NCBI GenBank assembly: GCA_036971615.1
Contig: JAYKKR010000001.1
Location: 2,728,001 to 2,792,000 of the forward strand
Origin: Amyloporia xantha
Lineage: Eukaryota; Basidiomycota; Agaricomycetes; Polyporales; Adustoporiaceae
Length of the DNA: 64,000 nucleotides
Reading direction: 5' to 3'
Positions 1-11,309 of the stretch are shown piece by piece. Below the pieces are notes generated by a model. It was not told the origin of the DNA and made no database searches. It worked only from the letters and a program-made list of their open reading frames with translations. The position numbers were made by a program, and so were the translations under genes. How positions within the stretch are numbered: position 1 is the first letter of the stretch; every line of letters starts with the position of its first letter.

Positions 1-116
1 GGCTGCAGGATGGGGAGACAAAGGAGCAGTGGAAGAAGCGTGTATTACAAGGTGGCTTGGTCGGTCTCGGATTTGGTATACGGGATGCGCCCGTCAAATT
101 GAAACGGAGGTTGTAG
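1..116 (+). CDS. C-terminal tail of an unidentified protein (partial, left edge)
   Basis: The frame that starts at base 3 is open to a TAG at 114-116. It encodes about 37 residues, basic at the end (…VLQGGLVGLGFGIRD… then KLKRRL). The composition looks like a real protein terminus, and the frame stops just before AT-richer, stop-dense DNA. The gene would start left of the window. I do not recognise the family. With so little sequence this could be a chance open frame. Confidence 0.35.
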   Translation, partial: LQDGETKEQWKKRVLQGGLVGLGFGIRDAPVKLKRRL

Positions 117-803
117 CTTCTCGCCCTCATTCACGTAATTGCTGTATTTGATATCGTCGAATCTAGACAGATAGATTAGTATCGGACAAGTTTTCCTTTC
201 TTGAGTACTAAACTGCAGATATATATATGTGCATGGGGGCTCCGACGACAATTACGATGCTCATGCAACTCCAGCTTGTGTTGTTTGATATTTGTTCCTA
301 ATTATTGGGGCGGCAGATGAAAATCCTAGGCACGAGTTGTCCTCTGTTTGATGTAGTAAGTAGTCTATGTCTTTTTTAAAAAAATTCTACGAGTTTATAC
401 TCCATACTACTAAGGACATGCAGAGTGCCGTCGGACATGAGTGTAATATGAGCTCCGCGCCCTCCGGTGGCCACTTTCCAGAACGGTCTGCAACCTGGGG
501 CGGCGAAGCCGCCCTACCTTGACACCATACCATAACCGTCCCCGTAAGGCCGGTCCCCGAAGTAGTCTATGTCGCATCCGCGTCCCATTGCAACTCGAAG
601 TTACCACCAACTCCGGAGCGCCTGTTGTAAATGATCGAGCCGCGCTGTCACGTGGTTGACTACAATTTCGCGAGCTGGGATTTGGCGGTGAGTCCTTTCA
701 GCGAGCATCCAAGACCGTCCGCGTCTCTCTTAGTCTGAAACTGTGAGCAAAGCCTCAAGAGACCCCGCTGCGTGGTCCCGGATTGTTGCTATTCGGAGGG
801 AAC
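117..803. other. intergenic region upstream of the aconitase gene
   Basis: No coding exon can be supported here. The stretch holds a T/A homopolymer patch near 371-387, and presumably the 3' end of the left-edge gene and the promoter and 5' leader of the aconitase gene. Short open frames on both strands have no recognisable protein content. Confidence 0.5.
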
Positions 804-3800
804 ATGTCCCCGGGTCTCTCTCTAAGAAGATGCTTCCTCACGGGCTTGCCCAAGGTCTCCCGCGATAGCAGAACGCTCGCTACACACGCCCCACTTCCCG
901 GAAAAGACTGCTCGTCCATAACACCGCCGTATCCCTTTCTTCTCGAGAAGCTTGCTGTGGTCCGAGAACTGCTTGGTGACCGACCTCTAACATTGGCGGA
1001 GAAGATACTCTACAGTCACATCGCAGATCCCAGCAAAAGCCTCGCCGATGGCAAACTTGTACGAGGCGAGACATATCTCCAGCTCAGTCCTGAAAGGGTA
1101 GCCATGCAAGATGCGTCCGCCCAGTGAGCATATCCCGTCATTTTTGTGCCGCAGAGCACTCACAAGCATGTTTCTACAGAATGGCCCTGTAAGTCTCGAT
1201 TGGACTATATCGCCAGTGGTCAGGCTAACCTATACCTTAGCTTGCAGTTTATGAGTGCTGGTATGACCAAGTGTGCTGTTCCGACTAGCATACACTGCGA
1301 CCATCTTATTCAAGCTGTTGACGGCGCGGAAGCGGACCTGCAGGTACTTGGCTGTTATTGTGGGTATGGCGACCTGACTAAAATGAATGCAGCGATCTAT
1401 TGTATCTAATCAAGAAGTGTTTGACTTTCTTCAGAGTGCGGCTCGCAAGTACGGGATTGAGTTCTGGAAGCCAGGGTCTGGTATCATTCACCAGATCGTG
1501 CTGGAGAACTATGCAGCACCGGGGATGCTCATGTAAGTCGATTTAGTAACGCACGATACGTACAGCTTAACTTTCACTGAATATGTTCAGGCTCGGCACA
1601 GGTAATCCGAACGCTTCACATTACTGATAACAGTGCTGAGACATCAACTTGCAGACTCGCATACTCCAAATGCCGGTGGGCTCGGGATGCTAGCCATCGG
1701 TGTTGGAGGAGCAGATGCCGTGGATGCGATGACAGGAACGCCTTGGGAGCTGAAGGCGCCTCATGTTGTCGGTGAGTTTAACTCAGAAGGTCGGCCTTCC
1801 ATTGTGCCTAAAGGGAACTTTCAGGCGTCCACTTGACTGGGAAGTTGTCTGGTTGGGCTACTCCAAAGGATCTTATACTGCATGTCGCCGGCAAGCTTAC
1901 TGTGCGGGTGAGTCTGGATTGCTGTTCACCCATCTCGTGCAGATTGATTAAGCTATGTGATCAAGGGAGGGACAGGTCGTATCTTGGAGTATTTCGGTCC
2001 CGGTGTTTTCAACCAATCATGCACAGGTTCGCGGAAGTCGTTCATATGTGACTAGCCTTTCATATCTCAATGGCACCACAGGACTTGCTACCGTGGCCAA
2101 CATGGGCGCAGAAGTAGGCGCGACGACCTCAACGTTCCCCTACACTCCAAGCATGCGATCTTACCTCATCGCAACTGGGCGTGCTCCCGTCGCACAGGCT
2201 GCCGACCAAGCCGCCGCGGCCGGATTCCTCGCTGCGGATGAGGGTGCCCAGTACGACGAAGTGATTGAGATTGTAAGTGACAGAGTCTGTGTGACATTTC
2301 AAACTTCATGCGTACGACTTTGCTATACATAGGACCTATCGGACCTCGAGCCAAGCATCAATGGACCCTTCACGCCGGATCTGGCTACCCCATTATCGAC
2401 ATTCGGCTCATTTGTCAAGGATCAAGGCTGGAAGGACGAGCTCTCGGCTGCGCTAATCGGCTCGTGCACGAACAGCTCCTACGAAGACATGGTGTGTTTA
2501 ACTAGGTTTGGAGTATACTCTAACATGATTGATGCTCGGATCTTTAGACGAGCGTCGCCGATCTTGCCAGGCAGGCGAAAGCTGCAGGGCTGTCGGTTAA
2601 GGTGATCTCCTGGCTGTAACGTTGAAGGATTCAATAAACTGACCTGCTGTTAATAAGGTTCCTTTCCTTTGCACCCCTGGCTCTGAACAAATTCGAGCGA
2701 CCATGGAACGTGATGAGGTTACAGGAACGTTGCAGGACGTCGGCGCCGTTGTTTTGGCCAATGCGTGTGGACCATGTATAGGACAGGTGTGTTTCATTGT
2801 GCATCAAGTGCGTCGTTCCTTATCAATCCAGCTCCCAGTGGAAACGGGAAGACAAGAAGGAAGAAGAGAATGGTGAGTAAGGTGGTCAAGATTCTATCTC
2901 AAATTCTAATATTTGCCTGTAGCTATCTTGACGTCTTTCAACCGGTAAATAATCACAGCCGCTCACATGGACTAACCTAATCGCATGACACCTGCCTGCA
3001 GCAACTTCAAGTCTCGCAATGATGGAAATAGGCTTACGATGAACTTCCTTGCATCACCGACGATCGTCACAGCAATGGCGTTCTCTGGGAAGCTCTCGTT
3101 TAACCCGATGACCGACAGCATCACGACGCCGTCCGGTACTTCCTTCAAGTTTTCGCCGCCATCAGGGCTGGACCTGCCCTCAGCCGGCTTCACTCCCGGA
3201 GAAACATCGTTCTATCCCACACCGACGCCTGAGCCTCAACCCGACACGGAAGTCATCATCAAACCGGACTCTCAGCGACTGGAGTTACTTGAACCATTTC
3301 CGAGTCCCTTCGGTGAAGGGAATGGAAACAGCAGGGGCTTGGAGCTTCCGAGCTTGAAGGTGCTCATGAGGGTGAGAGGCAAGTGTACCACAGATCACAT
3401 CTCTGCTGCGGTATGTCCGCACATCTCTTGCTGCGGCTATGCAAAAATAATGAGTTCATGACAGGGCCCTTGGTTGAAGTATAAAGGTCATCTAACCAAT
3501 ATATCTGAGAATCTCTGTGCGTATTGATGGACTGCTGTATTGGAGATAAACTCAATCCGTTCCTCACACGTTCACAGTGATTACTGTTCGTATTAATCAG
3601 ACTCACTTCCATGCAGCCGACTTACCTTTGACGATAGGCTACAAACGACGAAGGGGGTGATGTAAACGTGGCATTTGATCACCAGCACGGTCCTTCAGAG
3701 AGCGAGTCGGACACGATCCCGAATGTCGCAAAACGGTTCAAAGCGCGTAAGCAGCCATGGGCCCTGGTTGTGGATGAAAATTATGGCGAGGGAAGTGCGC

Positions 3801-4251
3801 GTGAACACGCAGCTCTCCAGCCCCGTTTCTATGGTAAGCATTTGCCCCTGTCTGTTTTGTATCTAGTGAGCAGCAACTGTGTTAGGTTGCGCCATGATCA
3901 TCGCGAGATCATTCGCCCGAATCCATGAAACAAACCTCAAAGTACGTTCATCCGGTAATTGTCATGCGCGCGAGGCTCATACTCATGCTCCTGTCTCAGA
4001 AACAAGGCATACTGCCTGTGTGGTTTGCTGACAAGGCAGACTATGCCCAAATTGGTGCTGGTGACATCGTCGAAACTTTCGGTGTTGCCGACCTACTGAA
4101 TGGTGCACCGAACGCAACTATAAAGCTGAAGGTCACTAGAAGAAATGGAGATGTCTTCGAGGTCGCGACGAGACATACGATGTCTGCTGATCAGCTGAAG
4201 TGGTTGATGGCCGGTTCAGCTTTGAATCACATCCGCTCACAGATCAATTAA
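804..4251 (+). CDS. ACO2: Mitochondrial aconitase, Aco2-like (citrate/homocitrate dehydratase)
   Basis: A multi-exon gene with more than a dozen short introns encodes a full-length aconitase. The first ATG (804) opens a basic, Arg/Ser-rich mitochondrial presequence. Visible motifs are [23 protein letters not shown], the [4Fe-4S] ligand motifs [10 protein letters not shown] and NACGPCIGQ, and the C-terminal swivel domain with [13 protein letters not shown] and [14 protein letters not shown]. Aconitase interconverts citrate and isocitrate in the TCA cycle. The yeast Aco2 isozyme mainly dehydrates homocitrate in lysine synthesis. Here the serine after the catalytic Ser is Ala (GSAREH, where Aco1 has GSSREH), and there is a proline-rich linker before RLELLEPF. 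I infer the Aco2 branch from these, but a tree would be needed. The gene converges on MSH1 with a gap of only 40 bp. Confidence 0.9.
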
Positions 4252-4291
4252 TACAGGAAGATGTATCGTATGAGTTATTATACATCCCTAC

Positions 4292-7200
4292 CTAGATGCT
4301 AAAGACTTCCCGAGGCCTTCCAGTGCATGTGCATCGGTCAGCCTTACTCTTCTGTCTTTCAACCAAGATAAAGCGGTCTCAGCAACTGCCACAGCCGAAT
4401 CTGGCATCCTCGCAAGCTTAGCGACCTTCAAGCCGTGACTGTCGCGGTTGACTCCAGGTTTCAGGCGATGAGAATAAGAGAAATAACCGTCCTTTGGCGA
4501 GATGTTTCAGTTGCTTGGCGTACTGTGGACGCGACAGCTTACCTTAGTTTCATCTACGTCTGTGCAGAAGAAGCCCACATTTGCGAAAGGGCCTTCACCG
4601 CGATGATTGTCTGAACATCCTAGCATGTCCGCAAGCTCGTGGAAATGAGTCGCAAAGAGTGCTCGACAGTGGTTCACCGTGAGCAGGTGGTGCACAGCAG
4701 CGAATGCGATTGCTAGCCCATCGTCCACTGTAGTGCCTCTGCCTACTTCGTCCATTATGACCTGACACGTCTCAGCTCCTGTAATTTTTCAGCCTGCTCT
4801 GATGACTTACTAGACTCTGAGGAGTTGCTCTGCGAAGAATTTCGCTCGTCTCCAGCATTTCCACCATGAAGGTACTCCTGTTACGGAATAAGTCGTCTCG
4901 TGCACCTACCCGAGAAAAGACTCTGTCCACAATCCCGATCTCTGCCGAATCAGCTGGAACAAATGAACCGCTCTGTGCGAGGATAGAGATCAGAGCTGTC
5001 TGACGCAGTAATGTAGACTTCCCGGCCATATTGGGGCCAGTAATGATGTGCAAATGAGAGGCTGGAGTCAACGCAACTGTGTTGGGAGTAAAGGCTCGCC
5101 CAGCAGTAAGTAGACCAAGTTCGACGGTAGGATGACGACCGTTAATTACGTGATATATAGTCCTACATGCAATATGGTATGTGAGTGAACTGTGAATCAT
5201 CGTATCTCTTCGTCCTTACCCCTCGTTTACTGTGGGCCTCACAAATCCCATTTGAATAGCGAGGTTTGCAAAAGCAATTGTAACATCCATTTCATCCAAA
5301 ATGCGAGCATTGCGGCGCAGCTGACCAGAATATGCGCTAACCTAAATACAAGAACGACATGAATTATGCTGGGCGAATTGATATCAGCATGAAATATTCA
5401 CCTGATTACGCAATAGCTCAAAAGCTTCTTTCTCGGCGATATATATAGCAGAGGTCGTCTCAACAATCTGCGAACCTAGCTGAGACCATTCCTGCAAACG
5501 ACCCAAAAGTTGAACATAAAAACAAGACGGTTTCTTACGCCACTTACTGGAAAGAAAAAGGTGCTTGTAGAATTGTTTGTCGACAATGGAATGAAAAGAG
5601 AAGAAGCCCTGAGTTTTGATGAGTCGCGCTTTCCCCTGCCAATATGGACGTGCATTCCCTGGCCAGGCGAGGACCGTAAAGTAAGGGAAGGAGCACCTGG
5701 CGAACCTAGTGCGTTATTATTCCGCTCCGAGGATCAGGGCAGAGCAATACCGTAAGTGAGCTGTAAATACCGCTCGAGTTGTTGCCTACGATCGAGAAGC
5801 TCTGATAAGGTAGTGTGTAGTTCATCGATTTTGGGCGAAAATCTGTCAGGAAGTCTCGGATATCTGTCCTGCTCGAGGGAGGTGCACTAACCCAGGTTTA
5901 ATGGTCCGGTTATAACCGCCAAAGCCAACATTTGTGTCAATCTCACGCGTAGGCAGCGGTGTGTCATGGTCCGCACTTTCCGCGGGGTACTCTGTCTCGA
6001 GGGTGTCACTGTGTTCAGTAGAGGCCGCATACCCTGACATGGCTACAGCATTTTCCATCGATTCTGCCAGATGCGCAAGATCATGCATTCCGTGCAATAG
6101 AGCGTCGATATTCATCCATTCCTCGTCTTGGATAGAACCCCGCTCGCGCCTCTCCATGGTTTTCTCAAGCACGATCCGCTTCTTGATGGATGTCCATACA
6201 TGGATCGTGCTGCAGATTGCCGATAAGTCGCTTAGCTGCCCACGTCCAAGTAGAAACTTCTGTACAATACGAGTTGCATCTTCAATTTCATCCAATGACT
6301 TTAACAAGTCATCGCGGAGGTGAGGCCGAGCGTGAAAAAATGCCACCAAAGACTGGCGAGCATTGATCTCAGAAAGCGACGTACTGGGCGAACCTAGTTA
6401 AGTTGTGGTTAATTTCTATCGTATACAACGACTCTAGACTGGGTCTGGAAATCTCCTACTCACATAGCCATCTTGCAAGGAGGCGCGTCCCACTTCCGGT
6501 GACGGTGCGCTTCATCACGCTGAGCAAGCTGCCTGTGGTACCACCTTCGCTTAATCCTTCACGGATTTCGAGGGCCTTGATAGTGTGCGCATCGATCTGC
6601 ATCCTACCACCGACGGTCTCTCTGCTGGGGGAAGATAGTGTGGGCATATGGTCCAGAAGGTTTGCTCGCATGAAGGCGGTCAGCAACTTGACCGCGCTGG
6701 CCTCAGGATCGGTTAATAGCCTCCTAGGTTCGTCCCTGGGAACATCAACATGAAGCACAACATCGTCGACGCATGAGTCTCCCTCCGAGATATGTGTGGG
6801 GATATCAAGGTCCGTGTCGTGGGAAGGAGAAAAGTATGATGTGAAATAACCCTCCTCCCAGATTGCTCGATACACGGAATGCGACTCGTCGAGTATGATG
6901 TTCTTGTCAAGTACCACCTCCCGAGGACTGATACGCACCAGCTCATCCCGTAAGCTTTCGAGGGGGGTTGTCTTAGTGAAAAACTCTCCTGTGGAGATGT
7001 CCATCCAGGCTAGACCAACTTCGTTTGTTGTCACGTTGGCAGACTCTGGCATCGATTGTACGCAAGCAATGGCGAGGAGATAATTGTTTTCGTACGGGTT
7101 GAGGAAGGGTTCGTCAATGAGTGTACCTGGTGTTACGATACGAACAACCCGTCTGTCGAAGCCACCTTTCGCGCCTAGATGAGGGAAGCGAGGAAATTCC

Positions 7201-8055
7201 TCGCACAAGGCGACGAAGCGTTTTTGGTTCTGCACCAGTATTTTGAGGTATTTGTCAAGATGCATTAGCGGAAAGCCACACATGGAGATGCGCCGGCCAT
7301 CCCATGTTCGTTGCGCCAGTTTGATATTCAAAAGGCTGGAAACTTCTTTTGCTTGGTCAAAATATGACTACAGCGCATCAAGACAGCCTTCATATCTAGA
7401 CTTTTGGAATGAAGTCCAGAACCGCTCACCTCATAGAACTGACCTACGCGAGTCAATAAAATGCAGTGGGGAAATTTATTTAAGTTGTCCAGGATCTCAG
7501 TTGCAAGCCGGTTCTTTGGCTGTGGTACGAAAGCAGCCTCCGGCGGAGGACATTCCTCGACGATCATTTCAGCCTTACGTCTACGCCCACGTCGCGGTCT
7601 CGTAACATTTTCTGATTCGTCCTGAGCGTCATCCTTTCTTGTTGAACCACCAGAAAGTAATGAGACGTCATCAGCTGCGGCCGCTATGTTCTCACTGGCT
7701 ACTTAATCGCGCACGCAAAAGATACGGGGCCGTTAGATATAATGAGCGATAAACTTCAATAGGTAGGCGCACGTCTTGGTGTTACAGGAATATCGTTCGA
7801 ATGCAAGGCCTTACGAGCTCCAAGCCCTCCTTCCCAATCTCCCAATGATGCAGCCAAACTTCCATCAGCTTGGAGACGCGCTTTAGGTAGATCTGCAAAA
7901 TTCTTCTTGGTTACCGTTCGTTTCCTGGAGGGTTTCTTCGTGTCAGACGCGTCACTGGTCAACTGCAGAGAAGCGGAAGACATGAAACGCCGCGCGCAGA
8001 GAGAGGCTCTTCGGTAGGTAGAAACATTGCAGGTCACCCGTAGTGTAGCGACCAT
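4292..8055 (-). CDS. MSH1: Mitochondrial DNA mismatch-repair protein MutS homologue
   Basis: The minus-strand gene starts at an ATG (8055) followed by a basic, Ser-rich presequence, as expected for mitochondrial import. Next comes the MutS mismatch-binding domain ([10 protein letters not shown], the lesion-contacting F-x-E type motif, then [16 protein letters not shown]), connector and core domains, and the ABC-type ATPase: Walker [15 protein letters not shown], Walker B region DEVGRGT and the THFHEL loop. The last exon, closing at TAG 4292-4294, carries the conserved [13 protein letters not shown] end. The product should bind mispairs in mitochondrial DNA and maintain that genome. Exons are separated by about 50-60 bp introns. 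The gene shares a promoter region of about 240 bp with the divergent septin gene. Confidence 0.92.
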
Positions 8056-8292
8056 AAGCTTTTAAGGGATGAAGAATAGAGTGAGCTGGCGACCTCACAG
8101 TGGAGGATATGCAGCTAATATTGTCGGCGACGAGACGAATGAGCCTGAGGAACGCGTCCGAGTTGGACGCCACCGAAGGACGGCCTGAGGCAGAGGCGGA
8201 GTTTCAATTTCCAAACTTCGCCTCGTCGCCCCATTACCGTACGCAACGACGAAAAACCAGTCGACCCAGACGTACGCTATCCCATTCACAGC
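8056..8292. promoter_or_regulatory. Shared divergent promoter region, MSH1 / septin
   Basis: Only 237 bp separate the start codons of two divergent genes, so both promoters and both 5' leaders must fit here. I see no strong TATA box. This assignment rests on position alone. Confidence 0.5.
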
Positions 8293-10008
8293 ATGTCTTT
8301 CGCCGGCAGACGCAGAGGAAACAAGGTCAAGAAGGGTGTCCAGTTCACCGTCATGGTCGTCGGTCAGTCATTTCACACGTAACCACCGTTCTCTCTGCCA
8401 ACGCTCAACATTGACGCGATGGCTCCTACGCGCTCTGTATCGTATATTGCCGTTGCTCTCGTATTGCAGGTGCCTCTGGTACTGGACGCACGACCTTCGT
8501 GAATACCCTTTGTGAGTCAGAGGTCTTGGCCCACAAGGTTTCGGACAGCCCGGAGACTGCGCATGTTGAGGAGGGTATCAGGATCAAACCTGTCAACGTC
8601 GGTATGTGTATCGTCCTCTTGTCAGGAAGAGTGCCTCATACAGAGTATTCGTAGAACTGGAGGAGGATGGCGTTCGCATTGCTCTCACTATTGTTGATAC
8701 CCCTGGTTTCGGTGATAACATTGACAACGAATTCGCGTAAGAGTTGCGAGCGCTACGCAGCTGAAGATCATATTCATGAACCTATCATGTACAGATTCCA
8801 GGAGATAGTTGGCTATCTCGAACGCCAGTACGACGACATCTTGGCTGAGGAATCGCGTATCAAGCGTAACCCTCGCTTCCGGGACAACCGAGTGCACGCT
8901 CTGCTGTACTTCACCTCTCCCACGGGCCACGCGTAAGTTTCTCCAATATTTGCTGCAGTGCAGTTTCGATTCATCTTACGTGATCGTCAGCCTCAGGGAA
9001 ATGGACATTGAACTGATGCGCCGGCTCTCGCCCCGTGTTAATGTCATTCCGGTTATTGGCAAGGCCGATTCTCTCACTCCTAGTGAACTCAGAGGGTTCA
9101 AGAAGAGGGTGTGTGTTCTAATCACTGGCTACTGGCTATTGCGACTGAAGTTAATGCCAATTTCTCCAGATCATGGAAGACATCGAATACTATGATATTC
9201 CCGTCTACAACTTCCCTTACGATATCGAGGAGGACGACGAGGATACCATTCAGGACAACAGTGAGCTTCGCGTGCGTATTCTTTATCGTCTTCCATCTGG
9301 ACGGTATCTAACAGCCTGTTGTGCAGGCCATGATGCCCTTCTCTATCATTGGTTCGGAGGAGGAAGTTGAGATCGATGGACAGCTCGTCCGAGCCAGGAT
9401 ATACCCATGGGGTATAGTTGAAGTCGACAACCCCAAGCACTCGGACTTCAGTCGGCTGCGTGGCGCCCTGCTCAAGTAGGCCGCCGTCTCTTCATCACTC
9501 GTGACAGTGTTGACATCTGTTGTTAGCACTCATCTGGCAGACCTGAAAGCCCTGACGCACGACGTCTTGTACGAGACATATCGTACGGAGAAACTCTCTC
9601 GAACTGTCCACTCAGATACCCAGTATGTCACTTCTTTGATTGATCGAGTGTCTGTTCCTGATGCGTGCTTTGTAGGGATTCGTCGATCCTCCCGGAGGAG
9701 CTGGCAACCCAGAGTGTGCGTCTCAAGGAGGAGCAGCTCCGCCGGGAAGAGGAAAAGGCAAGTGGTTACTCACCGAAATTAGGCATGGGCCACGGCTGAC
9801 CTCGTTCATGTACACAGTTGCGCGAGATCGAATTACGGGTCCAGCGCGAGATCAACGAGAAGAGACAAGAGCTGCTGGCGAAAGAGGAATCTCTGAGGTA
9901 AGCGATGGTGACTAGATACTTCTAAGAGGTTTCGCTGATTGCATTGTGAACAGGAATCTTGAGAGTCGACTTGCTGCTCAGGGCTCGCAGTCCGAATTCC
10001 GCGACTGA
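8293..10008 (+). CDS. CDC11: Septin, Cdc11 type
   Basis: Septins polymerise into filaments and rings at the neck, septum and hyphal tips. The ATG at 8293 gives a short basic N-terminus (RRRGNKVKKG), then the GTP-binding domain: P-loop GASGTGRTTF, switch II DTPGFGD, the GKAD motif and the septin-unique element (YPWGIVEV…). The C-terminus (exons after 9690) is a charged heptad-like coiled coil ending at TGA 10006-10008. The P-loop has Arg where active GTPases have Lys, as in yeast Cdc11 (GSGRST). This, the RNPRF(R/K)D motif and the KKG-V-FTVMVVG start favour Cdc11 over Cdc3, Cdc10 or Cdc12. Several introns of about 50-70 bp interrupt the gene. Confidence 0.9.
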
Positions 10009-11309
10009 GCTGTGGACGCCATGCGCTGTTCTGAGTGAAAATCGTATTGGGAGCTCGTATACCCCTCTGTCTATCAAGGCGACTTGTCTCTCTTCTCAGC
10101 CAGGCTTGTTAGCATGGTCTTTGCGTTCTGTGTGGGATCGGTAACCGGATAATCTATCGTATTTCAGTCGTCGCTTCAATATTTGCTTCTTTCTCATTCG
10201 GTCCTTATCGCACTCGCCGTTTGCGCTCTGGGGTCTTAGTATAAGTTTTGACTCGCCTTCCACTCCTTTGGCCGTTGCTATACCAGTGACAGATCATGTC
10301 CATTTCCGTACGCTGCTTCTATATGATATAGTCAGGTCCCCAGCAGTGGGCTAAGCCTATCGCTCGCGCCACCGAAGACTTGATATGCACTGTAGCTAAG
10401 CTCGATCACGCTACTACATATGTGGTCGTTTGCCGACGTATGACGGAAGATCAGCTGCTGCATCTGAGAAGGGGCGTAACGGTGATCATCAAACGCCATC
10501 CTGGTGGCGTCTCCGTTCATGGGGAACAAAACATGATTGCAGCGGCAGCTTAAAGAACATATCATCCCACGAAACAGTCTCCTGCGACACGTATCGCCCT
10601 CCTCGCCTTTATATTCGACAGTGGTCAATGAAAGCTGCTTGGACTGGCACAGAACTGCTCCCTTCGCTGCCATTCCTTATTTGTGAACCGGGACCGACTA
10701 TATCTTGGCCGTCTTGAATATTAATCTTGCGTGCCGCTACCCGCTAAAGTTGTTAACCGCCACCGACATTTCAAACTCCGCCACTGCTGTCGCAGAACGA
10801 ACAGATTCTCAGAAGCACTAGAGCGGACTACGGTGGCTGCAGGCGGCCTACTCATTCTGCCTCTCGTCGCCCACCTTTCCCCCACCCCCTCTCCTCGTCG
10901 ACATCGACGTCGAACGGACTGCCTCGTCGCTGAATATCACGGTAAGCGGCAGTGTTGTCGATCAGGTTGTCTTGCGTCTTGCCGAATTAGACGCCAACAC
11001 TTCAACCACCAACTCGGGACCGTTCGACCCCTCCTGGCCTTGGCTTGCATTTCGGGACACAGCTCCCCTGGCACGTCGCTAGCCTCTTCGCTGGTCTGCA
11101 TTCCATCGCCCGACGTCGTCGATACTCACCACTCCGAGTACAATAAGTCTCGCCATCCTCTGCTAAGCCAAAACGGGCTGCTATATTGTTGAACAAGGGG
11201 ACGGCCGCTTAGGCCGCGACTTTCGCGAACTCTTAGCGAACGACCTTCCATTCTGGAGCCATCACACCTTTACCGCAATCCTCCTCCCTTCTGTATCTAC
11301 TCCCGCTGA
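10009..11309. other. Intergenic: septin 3' region and long leader of the MIT-domain gene
   Basis: No coding exon is supported. The left part is probably septin 3' UTR. The right part (about 10.7-11.3 kb) is pyrimidine-rich and may be an unusually long 5' leader, possibly with a 5'-UTR intron near 10940. Short open frames on either strand have no domain-like content. Confidence 0.45.

Noticed and set aside
5934..6323. Plus-strand open frame inside MSH1
   Set aside because: It is the antisense shadow of a real MSH1 exon whose minus-strand protein is continuous with the MutS core.
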